A stretch of DNA of 64,000 bases from CAIWHR01 sp963781285. Its GTDB lineage: Bacteria; Pseudomonadota; Gammaproteobacteria; Burkholderiales; Casimicrobiaceae. The translations under genes and the position numbers were made by a program. The notes under the pieces are model-generated. The model had not been told where the DNA came from and made no database searches. It saw nothing but the letters and a program-made list of their open reading frames with translations. Numbering within the stretch: the stretch's first letter is position 1; the number at the start of each line of letters is the position of its first letter. The stretch covers positions 124,001 to 188,000 of the forward strand of contig CAWAFI010000026.1 of NCBI GenBank assembly GCA_963781285.1, written 5' to 3'. Of this stretch, positions 26,562 to 35,900 are shown in pieces.

Positions 26562-27122
26562 ATGGAGATGACGAGCACGCGCGCGGTTCCGGCCCCCGTC
26601 GACATGGTCTGGGCGGCGTTGAACGATCCGGAAATGCTGAAAGGCTCCATTCCGGGTTGCGATGCAATCGAGCCGGACGGCGAGAATGCCTACCGGATCG
26701 CGCTCGCGGCAAAGGTCGGACCGGTACAGGCGAAGTTTGCCGGCCGGATGCAGCTTTCCGATGTGGATCCGCCGCGCGGCTACACGCTGTCGTTCGATGG
26801 GCAGGGGGGCGCAGCCGGGTTCGCCAAGGGCGAGGCGAAAGTGTCGCTTGCACCCGCGGAGAACGGTGCGGCAACCGCATTGTCCTACACCGTGAAAGCG
26901 CAGGTTGGCGGCAAGATCGCACAGTTGGGCTCGCGGCTCGTCGACGGCGCCGCACAGAAACTCGCCGACGATTTCTTCGGGCGCTTTTCGGATGCGATGG
27001 CGGCCAAGATGGGCATCGCGACGGCGCCGGCGCCGCCGACCGCGCGCCCGTGGCTCCGCTACGTGCTGATCGCCGTCATCCTCGGCATTATCGCTTACCT
27101 GTTTTCCCGCGCGGCAAGATAG
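26562..27122 (+). CDS. coxG: CoxG-family SRPBCC protein with C-terminal membrane anchor
   Basis: 186 aa. The START/SRPBCC-like fold of the carbon monoxide dehydrogenase subunit G family runs from MTSTRAVPAPVDMVWAALND to about residue 150. A Pro/Ala linker and one membrane helix (WLRYVLIAVILGIIAYLFS) close it. CoxG is thought to recruit the molybdenum hydroxylase to the inner membrane. AGGAGGAG precedes ATG 26562. It lies 15 bases after the VWA gene. Confidence 0.88.
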   Translation: MEMTSTRAVPAPVDMVWAALNDPEMLKGSIPGCDAIEPDGENAYRIALAAKVGPVQAKFAGRMQLSDVDPPRGYTLSFDGQGGAAGFAKGEAKVSLAPAENGAATALSYTVKAQVGGKIAQLGSRLVDGAAQKLADDFFGRFSDAMAAKMGIATAPAPPTARPWLRYVLIAVILGIIAYLFSRAAR

Positions 27123-27172
27123 CGGATCATGGGATTTCCCGCGCGTTGCGGCGCGGACAGTTGGAGCCGAAT

Positions 27173-28186
27173 ATGGACAGCGTCGACCTCGAAGTGCTGA
27201 AGCGGTGTGTCGAATGGCTGGATGCCGGCCGGCGCGTGCTACTCGTCACCGTCGTCAAGACGTGGGGCAGCTCGCCGCGGCCGCCGGGGGCAATGCTCGC
27301 GGTGCGCGACGATGGTCTGGTCGAAGGATCCGTGTCGGGCGGCTGCGTCGAGGACGACATTGTCGGCCGTGTGCGGCACGATGGCATGACGGCGACGCGT
27401 TGCGACGTCGTGACCTACGGCGTCTCCGCCGACGAGGCGCGGCGCTTCGGGCTGCCCTGCGGCGGCACGATCCAGCTCGTGCTCGAGCCGCTGACGCGCG
27501 AGTCGGGCATCGGCGCGCTCCTCGCGGCGATCGAAGGCGGCAAGGTCGTCTCCCGGCGGCTCGACCTCGCGACGGGTATCTCCACGCTGGGTCCGGCACG
27601 CGCGACCGATGGCCTCGGCTTCGACGGGCGCGCGCTGACGACAGTCCACGGGCCCCGCTATCGGATGCTGGTGATCGGCGCCTCGCAGCTTTCCAAATAC
27701 CTTGCGACGATGGCGCTCGGCCTTGACTACCAGGTGACCGTTTGCGATCCGCGCGCCGAGTACGAAGGCACGTGGGACGTGGGAGGTGTGCCGCTTGTCA
27801 CGACGATGCCGGACGATACGGTCCAGGCGATGAAGCTCGACGAGCGCTGCGCGGTGATCGCGCTGACGCACGATCCCAAGCTCGACGACATGGCGCTGAT
27901 GGAAGCACTGAAGTCGCGCGCGTTCTACGTCGGCGCCCTGGGCTCGCGTGCGAACAACACCAAGCGCCGCGTGCGACTCAAGGACCTCGACGTGACCGAC
28001 GAGGAGATCGCGCGGCTGCACGGGCCGATCGGAATCTACATCGGCAGCCGCACGCCACCGGAGATCGCGGTATCGATCCTGGCCGAGGTCACGGCGGTAA
28101 AGAACGGCGTGGCGCTGCCCGACATCGCGCAGATCGCAGTCGCCAAGGAAAGACTCGGACCGTCCGTCGCCTGCGAAGTGGCTTAG
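27173..28186 (+). CDS. XdhC/CoxI-family molybdenum cofactor insertion protein
   Basis: 337 aa. The N-terminal XdhC domain has TWGSSPRPPGAMLAV, SVSGGCVEDDIV and the conserved cysteine of LPCGGTIQL. The C-terminal Rossmann domain has MLVIGASQLSKYLATMA and the closing GPIGIYIGSRTPPEIAVSIL. Such proteins bind the molybdenum cofactor and sulfurate or insert it into xanthine dehydrogenase-type enzymes. It is the last gene of the cluster, 50 bases after coxG. Its integrity is notable because the enzyme it should serve is missing its active site here. Confidence 0.88.
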   Translation: MDSVDLEVLKRCVEWLDAGRRVLLVTVVKTWGSSPRPPGAMLAVRDDGLVEGSVSGGCVEDDIVGRVRHDGMTATRCDVVTYGVSADEARRFGLPCGGTIQLVLEPLTRESGIGALLAAIEGGKVVSRRLDLATGISTLGPARATDGLGFDGRALTTVHGPRYRMLVIGASQLSKYLATMALGLDYQVTVCDPRAEYEGTWDVGGVPLVTTMPDDTVQAMKLDERCAVIALTHDPKLDDMALMEALKSRAFYVGALGSRANNTKRRVRLKDLDVTDEEIARLHGPIGIYIGSRTPPEIAVSILAEVTAVKNGVALPDIAQIAVAKERLGPSVACEVA

Positions 28187-28213
28187 CCGATAGCCTGCGC
28201 CGGGCACGCGGAA

Positions 28214-29563
28214 TCAGCCGACCGCCCGCTCCGGCGCGACGTCGTGCCGCGCGTCGAGCGCTTCCCAACGAGCGAGATCCTGCGGCAGGTCGAGATCCCA
28301 CAGCGGCGGTAGCTCGCGCCACGTCGCGCCCAGCGCAATGAGCTGCGAACGCGTCGCCGTCATTACGCTGGCAGTACTCCAAGCAATGCCGGCGAAAATG
28401 TCGAGTGGGCGCGCGACGCCGACGAGCACATAGCCGCCGTCCTCGGCAGGCACGAATACGGCATCGTGACCGACGAGCTCGGCGGACGCGCGGCCAAGCG
28501 TCTCGACCTCGAGCGCGGGGCAGTCGGTGCCAATCAGGAGCGCGGGCGTGCCACGCGGGAGCGCGGTCTCGAGTGCGAAGCGCATTCGAGCACCGAGGTC
28601 GTCGCCACGCTGCGTTGCGAGCACGACGCCGTAACGATCCCGCCATTCGGCGAACAGCGGTCGATCGGCATTCGGCTCGCACCACAGCTCGATCCGTCCC
28701 ACGACTCCCGTTGCGCGCGCCGCGACGGCGACGTCCAGCGTGCGCAGAACGAGCTGCAAGTACACCGCCGCGGCGCGCTCGGCGCCAAGCGCGTCGGCGA
28801 GCCGCGTCTTGACGCGCCCGGGGATCGGCTCCTTGGCAAAGATAAGGAGCGTCGGCGGGCTGCGAGCGTCATCGACATCGGCAATGATCGCGTAGGATCC
28901 GGCCAGCTTCGCGGGGTCGGCGCCGCACCAGTATGCGAAGCGCAACCGCCACATCGCGAGTATCGTCCGCCAGGTCCCGTGCGATTTCCAACGACGGCCC
29001 GATGTCACGACCGCTGGCGCAAGACACAGCGGCGGACCGGCGGCACGCTTCAGACGTGCGGAGAACTCGACGTCCTCCATCAACGGCTGGTCCGGATAAC
29101 CTCCGATTTCGTCGAACAATGCGCGGCTGACGAATATCTCCCTGATCACCGGTCGCGATCGCGGTCAGTCTCGAGCGCACGTTCATCGCCATCGCGACGA
29201 GCCGCAGCGTCGGCGAATGGCCGGCGATTGCGATGTCGAATCGTCCCCACGGGCGACGGTCGCGCGGCAGCTCACGCAGCAGGGCGGCAATACCGGCGGG
29301 GAAAGCAGCGAGTCGGCATGGAGGAAGAGCAGCACGTCGCCGGTCGCCACGGCGGCGCCGGCATTCATCTGGCGGGCGCGTCCGCGTGGCGCGACGAACG
29401 CGCTGTCCGCCAGCGGGCGTGCGAGCGAGAGCGTCGCGTCGCGGCTGCCGCCGTCGACTACGATTACTTCGTGTCCGGCGGCGCGCAGCGGCTGCAACGC
29501 GCCGAGCGTTCCGGCGATCTGCTCCGCTTCGTCGAGCGCCGGAACTATGATCGACAGGCGCAT
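28214..29563 (-). pseudogene. Fused TIGR04283-TIGR04282 arsenosugar-type glycosyltransferases, two frame breaks
   Basis: The gene starts at 29563 as a GT2 glycosyltransferase (MRLSIIVPALDEAEQIAGTL, VVDGGSRDATL, FLHADSLL). It shifts frame near 29295 and again near 29120 before resuming IFVSRALFDEIGGYPDQPLM and EDVEFSARLKRAAG. Without a stop it continues into a DUF2064/TIGR04282 domain (LLIFAKEPIPGRVKTRLADA, LIGTDCPALEVETL, AEDGGYVLVG). Both families occur beside the radical SAM protein ArsS in arsenosugar clusters. The two enzymes are normally separate genes; here the second is joined in frame to the end of the first. The two frameshifts could be assembly indels. Confidence 0.78.
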
Positions 29564-29567
29564 CCGA

Positions 29568-30531
29568 TCAGTGCAGCGCGCCGCCGCAGCTCGAGCCTTG
29601 TCCCGCCGTGCAGCCGTAGCAGTGGTCGGCTACGGCGATCGGCGCGCCGTCGAGGTCCTCATGCAGCAGGTGCGACAAGTGTCGGCGCGGCTTGCCCGCG
29701 ACGGTCACCGGGATGCCCAGCATCTGGTTGAAGTCGCAGTCGTAGAGGTAACCCCGCCAGTCGACGCTGACGAGCGCGCGGCACATGACGCCATCGAGGT
29801 TCGCCGGACGGTACGCCGATCGCAGCAACTCCATGTAGCTCGGCAAATTTCCCCTGCGACACGAGCGTCGAGCCGAAGCGGTGGATCGGCATGTTGGCAA
29901 GCGTGTAGAGGCGATTGAACGTAATGCCGAAGTGCGCGAACAGTTCGCGCTTGTACACGGCCTCGAGCGCGTCCTGCGCCGGTGGCAGTGTCGGCCCCAG
30001 GGGGTTGTAGACGAGGTCGAGAACGAGGCCCGTCGTGTCGCGGCCGTAGCCCAGCGCGTTCAGCTTGCGGAGCGCGAGAATCGACGAGTCGAAAACGTTC
30101 TCGCCGCGTTGCCGATCGACATTTTCCCTCGAGTAACAGGGCAGCGACGCAACGATCTCGACGCGTTCGCCGGCGAGGAAAGCGGCAAGGTCCTCGAAGC
30201 CCGGCTCGTTCAGGACCGTGAGATTGCAGCGATCGATCACGCGCGTACCGATTCGTCGCGCGCCGCGCACCAGGTCGCGGAAGTGCGCATTGAGCTCCGG
30301 CGCGCCTCCGGTAATGTCGAGCGTACCGATGTTGCGCGCTGCGAGCACCTGCAGGATCAGCGCCACGATTTCCGGACCCATCATCTCGTTGCGATCGGGG
30401 CTCGCGTTGACGTGGCAGTGGAAGCACGCCTGGTTGCAACGGTAGCCGAGGTTCACCTGCAGCGTCTCCAGCGCGCGCCGGGCAAGGGGAGGAAAATCGG
30501 TTTCTTTCAGCAGTGGGAATGTGGCGTGCAT
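29568..30531 (-). pseudogene. arsS: Arsenosugar biosynthesis radical SAM protein ArsS, one frameshift
   Basis: Radical SAM/SPASM-type enzyme that adds the 5'-deoxyadenosyl group to methylated arsenic. The cluster-binding motif is CNQACFHCH near the N-terminus, after MHATFPLLKETDFPPLARRA. The C-terminal part contains VSVDWRGYLYDCDFNQMLGI and HCYGCTAGQGSSCGG with extra cysteines. The two parts are in different frames; one surplus base near 29842 breaks the gene between VSQGKF and YMELLRSAYRP. Without it the protein would be about 320 aa, the normal length. No arsM methyltransferase is visible nearby. Confidence 0.85.
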
Positions 30532-30550
30532 CGTGAGGGTACCTCGCGCA

Positions 30551-31282
30551 TCAGGCTTGCGTGGTTACATCCGGCGCCGGTCGCGATTTCAGCTTGCGCT
30601 GCACTACCGGCGCGAGCGCGAACAGACCAAGCAGCGCCAGGGCACCGAGGGTTTCCATGGAAACAAGTTGCGACGTCGACTCGAGGCGTCCGAGCGTCCG
30701 GCCCAGGTTCACGTAGACGAATGCGCCAGGAATGATGCCGATGAGGGTTGCCAGTGCATACGTCCGCACTCGGATCGTGGTGAAGGCCGGCGCGAGATTG
30801 ACGAGGAAGAAGGGAAAGACCGGCACGAGACGCAGGAACAACATGTAGTTGAAGGCGTTGGCGGTGAAGCCGGCATTGACCTTCTCGCCGAGCGCACCCA
30901 TCCGCCGGCGCGCCGCCTCGGCAAAGAGGTAGCGTGCGGCCACGAACACCAGCGTTGCGCCAAGGGTCGCGGCGCACACGACCAGGGCCGTCCCGACCCA
31001 GCGACCGAACAGGAAACCCATCGCCAGCGACATTGCGGTTCCCACGGGCAGGCTCAACGCCACGGCGGCGGCATAGCCAAGAAAGGCCAGCGCCAGTGCG
31101 GTGGCGAAGTGCTGCTCGGTGAACGCGAGCAGCGCATCGCGGTTTGCCTTGACGCTCTCGAGGCTCACGTACTGTTGTCCATCGAGGGCGAAGAACGTTA
31201 CGACCCCGCCGACGAATGCAACGAAGGTCGCCGGCTTCAGCCACCTCCGCGTGTGGTGCGGCGACGCCGCTTCGGCATTCAC
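30551..31282 (-). CDS. TVP38/TMEM64 (DedA-like) membrane protein
   Basis: 243-aa inner-membrane protein with about six membrane segments. The SNARE-associated/VTT domain is recognisable by SLPVGTAMSLAMGFLFGRW, FLRLVPVFPFFLVNL and ALATLIGIIPGAFVYVNLG. GTG 31282 is preferred because it overlaps the stop of the upstream flavoprotein (GTGA); an ATG 39 bases further upstream would overlap more. Genes of this family accompany mercuric-reductase-like flavoproteins and ArsS in arsenosugar clusters. Transport of a lipid or arsenical is possible but unproven. Confidence 0.87.
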   Translation of the reverse strand: MNAEAASPHHTRRWLKPATFVAFVGGVVTFFALDGQQYVSLESVKANRDALLAFTEQHFATALALAFLGYAAAVALSLPVGTAMSLAMGFLFGRWVGTALVVCAATLGATLVFVAARYLFAEAARRRMGALGEKVNAGFTANAFNYMLFLRLVPVFPFFLVNLAPAFTTIRVRTYALATLIGIIPGAFVYVNLGRTLGRLESTSQLVSMETLGALALLGLFALAPVVQRKLKSRPAPDVTTQA

Positions 31283-32715
31283 GTGCGCGCTCCCCGCAGT
31301 CCGAAGATGCGCTGGATCCATCGTTTGGATGCCGGCGTCAAACCCTGTTTCATCCGCTGGTCCGCCACGCGCCGGTTGATTTGCGCGAACGTCGGATACG
31401 CATGAACGACGCCGGAAAGATCCTTGGCGCGCAAACCCTGCGAGAGCGCCAGCGCGTATTCGGCGATCAGCTCGCCGGCGTGCGGGCCGGCGATTCCCGC
31501 GCCGAGCAGCTTGCCCCGGCGATCGGTGACGATCTTGGCGAACCCTTCGGTCTCGCTCTCGGCACGCGCACGGTCGATATCGTCGAATCCGAAGCGGTAG
31601 ACGTTGAAGGCGGTGCCGCTGACCTTCGCCTCGTTCTCGGAAAGTCCGACGCGCGCGAGCTCAGGATCGGTGTACGTGCACCAGGGGATTACCGTCGCGG
31701 GTTGCGCCCACTTCATGCGGAAGAGTGCATTGCGCAGCACGATGCCCGCGTGATGCTCGGCGAGATGCGTGAACAGATGGCCACCGGCCGCGTCACCGAC
31801 GACGTAAATGGAACGGTTCGTCGTGCGCAGCCCTTCGACGAGCACGATGCGACCATTCTCGACGCGGACATCGGCGGTATCGAGCCCGAGCCCGTCCACG
31901 TTTGCCGTGCGGCCGGCGGCGAGCAGCAGATGCGAGCCCGCCAGGACTTTCGGCGTCCCGTCCGCGCTGCGCACGGTGACCCGTAAGTCGCCTGCATGAC
32001 CGTCGAAGCCGAGAATTGACGCGCCGAGGTAGTACCGCACACCCTCCGCGACCAGCTGGCGCATCACGATCGCGGCGAGATCGGGATCCTCGCGCGGCAG
32101 GATCTGGTGCGCGATGTCGACGACCGTAACCTCGCTGCCGAGCCGCCGAAACGCCTGCGCAAGTTCGCTGCCGATCGGCCCGGCACCGATGACGATGAGC
32201 GAGTGCACCGGCTCGCGCAGGTCGAAGATGGTTTCGTTGGTGAGGTAGGGCGTGTGGTCGATGCCGGGCAGCCGCGGCACCGTGGGCCGCGACCCGGTGG
32301 CGATCACGAATGAACGCGCAGTGAGCCGGCGGCCCTCGACTTCGAACGCGTCGGGCGCCGTGAACCGGCCGGCGCCGAAGATCACGTCGACGCCCAGGCC
32401 GCGGAATCGTTCAGGGCTGTCGTTGGGCTCGATGCCCTTGATCACGGCGGCGACGCGCTCCATTACGCGCGCGAGATCGGGACGGGGATCGGCTGGCGTC
32501 AGCGACCAGCGCTCGGCGTGGCGCATCTGGTACGCGACCCGCGCCGACTTGATCAGCGTTTTCGAGGGAACACAGCCGTACCAGAGGCAGTCCCCGCCCA
32601 ACTTGTGCTTCTCGACCAGTGCGATCTTGGCGCCGAGCGCGGCGCCCCCTGCCGCGACGACCAGACCCCCGGCGCCGCCGCCGATCACCACAATGTCGAA
32701 TTCGGTTCGAGCCAT
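31279..32715 (-). CDS. Mercuric-reductase-like FAD-dependent disulfide oxidoreductase
   Basis: 478 aa. N-terminal FAD site IVVIGGGAGGLVVAAGGAAL, redox disulfide GGDCLWYGCVPSKTLIKSAR, NAD site LIVIGAGPIGSELAQAFRRL, FAD contact YVVGDAAGG, and a C-terminal dimerisation domain ending VHAYPTFAQINRRVADQR. It lacks the N-terminal HMA domain and the C-terminal Cys pair of MerA, so true mercury reduction is unlikely. The gene is co-directional and overlapping with the TVP38 gene and arsS, pointing to an arsenic or sulfur redox role. ATG 32715 is used; an upstream TTG has no support. Confidence 0.85.
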   Translation of the reverse strand: MARTEFDIVVIGGGAGGLVVAAGGAALGAKIALVEKHKLGGDCLWYGCVPSKTLIKSARVAYQMRHAERWSLTPADPRPDLARVMERVAAVIKGIEPNDSPERFRGLGVDVIFGAGRFTAPDAFEVEGRRLTARSFVIATGSRPTVPRLPGIDHTPYLTNETIFDLREPVHSLIVIGAGPIGSELAQAFRRLGSEVTVVDIAHQILPREDPDLAAIVMRQLVAEGVRYYLGASILGFDGHAGDLRVTVRSADGTPKVLAGSHLLLAAGRTANVDGLGLDTADVRVENGRIVLVEGLRTTNRSIYVVGDAAGGHLFTHLAEHHAGIVLRNALFRMKWAQPATVIPWCTYTDPELARVGLSENEAKVSGTAFNVYRFGFDDIDRARAESETEGFAKIVTDRRGKLLGAGIAGPHAGELIAEYALALSQGLRAKDLSGVVHAYPTFAQINRRVADQRMKQGLTPASKRWIQRIFGLRGART

Positions 32716-32880
32716 GCGCAATATTACCGCGAGGCGACGCCGGCAGCGCCGATAACCACAATGTCAAATGGGGCAGCCAAGGCTGTGATGGCGGCGCGAT
32801 GACACGCTTTTCTTGCGCATGCAAAGGGCATGGGCTTACTTATCTGCATGGTGGCCCGAGATGCGCGGTCGGCGAGTGTT

Positions 32881-32903
32881 GAGCGTCGCCGACGGCGACG
32901 CTC
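32881..32903. repeat. Perfect hairpin in the gap between the flavoprotein and dnaE2
   Basis: GAGCGTCGCC and its exact complement flank a 3-base loop, a 10-bp stem with no T run. It is one of two palindromes in the 261-base gap 32716-32976. It lies just beyond the 3' end of dnaE2 and upstream of the divergent arsenosugar genes, so it may help end dnaE2 transcription or be a REP-type unit. Confidence 0.55.
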
Positions 32904-32914
32904 GAACGCGAGCA

Positions 32915-32974
32915 GTTATTCCGTCGCCGCGGCGCAACGAGCTCATGCCGCCGATTGTGCGGCGACGGAATAAC
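32915..32974. repeat. 16-bp inverted repeat at the dnaE2 3' end
   Basis: GTTATTCCGTCGCCGC at 32915-32930 is repeated as an exact complement at 32959-32974, with a 28-base loop, ending three bases before the dnaE2 stop codon. A Rho-independent terminator would carry a T run, which is absent. REP-like repeat or mRNA 3'-end stabiliser are the likelier readings. Confidence 0.6.
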
Positions 32975-32976
32975 CG

Positions 32977-35900
32977 CTAGTGAAAATCGCGCGACTTCGT
33001 CTCCAGTTGGCCGAGCAGTGGCGACAGATCGACGAACCGGCCGGCGAGCACGTGGACGACCCGGCCTTCGCGTTCGACGTTGCCGAACACCGCCAACAGC
33101 TTCGCGCCGAGCAGTTCGCGGCGTTGGCGGTCGAAGAGATCGCGCCAGACAATCACGTTGGTGGCACCGGTCTCGTCTTCCAGTGTCACGAATACAACGC
33201 CGCTCGTGGTGTCGGGCCGCTGGCGGCCGATGACGATCCCCGCGGTGCGGACGATGCGGCCGTGCGGCGTTTCGGCGATCTCGGCCGCGGTCAGGAGTCG
33301 CCGTCGGCGGAGTCGCCCGCGCAGCAGTGCCAGCGGGTGCCGGCGCAGCGTGAGCGAGAGCGTCCGGTAGTCGGCGACGATGTCCTGCCCCTCGGTCGGC
33401 GCGGGGAGATCCGGGTCGCCTTCGGCAAACGTGCTGCCCGCGAGAAGCGGCGGCAATCGGTCGACACCGGCGACGTCCCACACCGCGCCGTGGCGATGGC
33501 CGGCGAGTGCGGCCAGCGCATCGGCGTCGGCGAGGCGGGCGAGATCGCGCCGCTCGAGGGCCGAGCGATGCGCGAGGTCGGCCACGCTGTCGAACGGACG
33601 CGCGTGCCGCGCGGCGGCGATCCGCTGTGCGCCAGCCTCCGACAAGTCCGAGATCATGCGCAAGCCCAGCCGCAGCGCGGGGCGAGAAAGTAGGGTCAGA
33701 CTCGACTTTTCGCCGCCGTCCGCAACTGGGGAGGAGCTCGACGGAAAAGTCGAGTCTGACCCTACTTTCTCGAGCGTGCAATCCCACTCGCTCACCGTCA
33801 CGTCGACCGGCCGCACGTCCACCCCGTGCCGGCGCGCGTCCTGCACGAGCTGCGACGGGCCGTAGAAGCCCATCGGCAACGAATTGAGCAGCGCGCCGCA
33901 GAACGCCGCGGGCTCGTAATGCTTCAGCCACGCCGACACGTAGACGAGCAACGCGAACGACGCCGCGTGCGATTCGGGAAAGCCGTATTCGCCGAAGCCA
34001 AGGATCTGCTGGTAGATCTGTCGCGCGAACGTTTCGGAGAGCCCTCGCGCACCCATGCCGTCGATCAGCCGTTGCTCGAACTTTTCGAGACCGCCCTTGC
34101 GGCGCCATGCAGCCATCGAGCGGCGCAGGCGATCGGCTTCGCCCGGCGAAAAGCCGGCGGCGACGATCGCGAGCTGCATCACCTGCTCCTGGAAGATCGG
34201 CACGCCGAGCGTGCGCTCGAGCACGCCCTTCACCGCGTCGCTCGGGTAGGTGATGGGCTCGATGCCCTGCCGCCGCTTGAGGTATGGATGCACCATCCCA
34301 CCCTGGATGGGGCCGGGTCGGACGATCGCGACCTCGACTACGAGATCGTAGAAGTTCGCCGGCTTCAACCGTGGCAGCATCGCCTGCTGCGCGCGTGACT
34401 CGATCTGGAACACACCGACCGTGTCGGCGCGCTGGCACATCGCGTAGACCTCGGGATCTTCGGCGGGGACGTTCTGCATCGTCAACGCACGGCCGCGGAA
34501 CCGCGATACCATGTCAAGGCAGCGGCGGATCGCGGAGAGCATGCCGAGCGCGAGGCAATCAACCTTGAGCAGCCCCAGCGCGTCGAGATCGTCCTTGTCC
34601 CACTGGATCACCGTCCGATCGGCCATCGCCGCATTTTCGACCGGCACCATGCGCTCCAGCAGGTCGCGCGCGATGACGAATCCACCGACGTGCTGCGACA
34701 GGTGGCGCGGGAAGCCCATCAGCTCGTTGGTCAGCGTGACAAGCCGCACGATGACCGGATTGTCGGGCGCGAAGCCCGCCTCGCGGGTCCGCTCGTCGGC
34801 CACCTCGCGTCCGTCCCACCACGCAAACACGCCGGCAAGGCGGTCGACCTGCGCAAGGTCGAGGCCGAGCGCCTTGCCGACGTCGCGCACCGCGCTCTTC
34901 GGCCGGTACGTGATCAGCGTAGCCGCCAGCGCCGCGCGGTCGCGGCCGTACTTCGCGTAAACGTACTGCATCACCTCCTCGCGCCGCTGGTGCTCGAAGT
35001 CGACGTCGATGTCGGGCGGCTCGTTGCGCTCCTTGCTGATGAAGCGCTCGAAGAGCATCGACATCCGCGAAGGATCGACTTCGGTGATGCCGAGCGCGTA
35101 GCAGACCGCCGAGTTCGCCGCCGAGCCGCGGCCCTGGCACAGGATGGCTTTCGACCGCGCGAACGCGACGATGTCGTGGACGGTGAGGAAGTAGGGCTCG
35201 TAGCGGAGCTCCGCGATCAGCGTCAGCTCGTGTTCGATGAGGTCTCGAACATCCTTCGGAACCCCTTCGGGGTAGCGGCGCGCAACACCTGCTTCGGTCA
35301 GCGCACGCAGATGCGAAGCCGGCGTTTCGCCCGGCGGCACGATCTCCTCGGGATACTCGTAGCGCAGCTCGTCCAGCGAAAACGCGCAACGTGCAGCAAT
35401 CGCCGTCGTTTCCGCGAGCAGCGCCGGCGGATAGATCGTCGCGAGCCGCGCGCGTGAGTGCAGGTGCCGTTCACCGTTGGGAAAAAGCGCATAGCCGCAT
35501 TCGGTGAGCGGCCGCTTCAGGCGGATCGCGGTCACCGTGTCCTGCAGCGCGCGGCGGGCGCGGACGTGCATGTGGACGTCGCCCGCGGCCACTTGGCGCA
35601 GGCCGCTTGCTTGCGACAGCCCGGCGCAACGCGCGAGCCGCACGCGATCGCGCGCTCGGGCGAAGAGCTCGACTGCGATCCACGCCCGATCGGGGAAGGT
35701 CGCTCCGACCCAGCGTCCCGCCGCCAGCATTTGGGCGTCGTCGCTCTCGCGCTTGCGTGACGCAACGTCCGGCGGCACCCACAGCGCGAGCAGGCCCTCC
35801 GCGAACGCAGCGACATCCTCGCGCGAGAGCACATACGAACCCTTCTTCGCCTGCCGCCGCCCGCGCGTGATCAATTGTGTGAGGTTGCCGTAGCTCGCGC

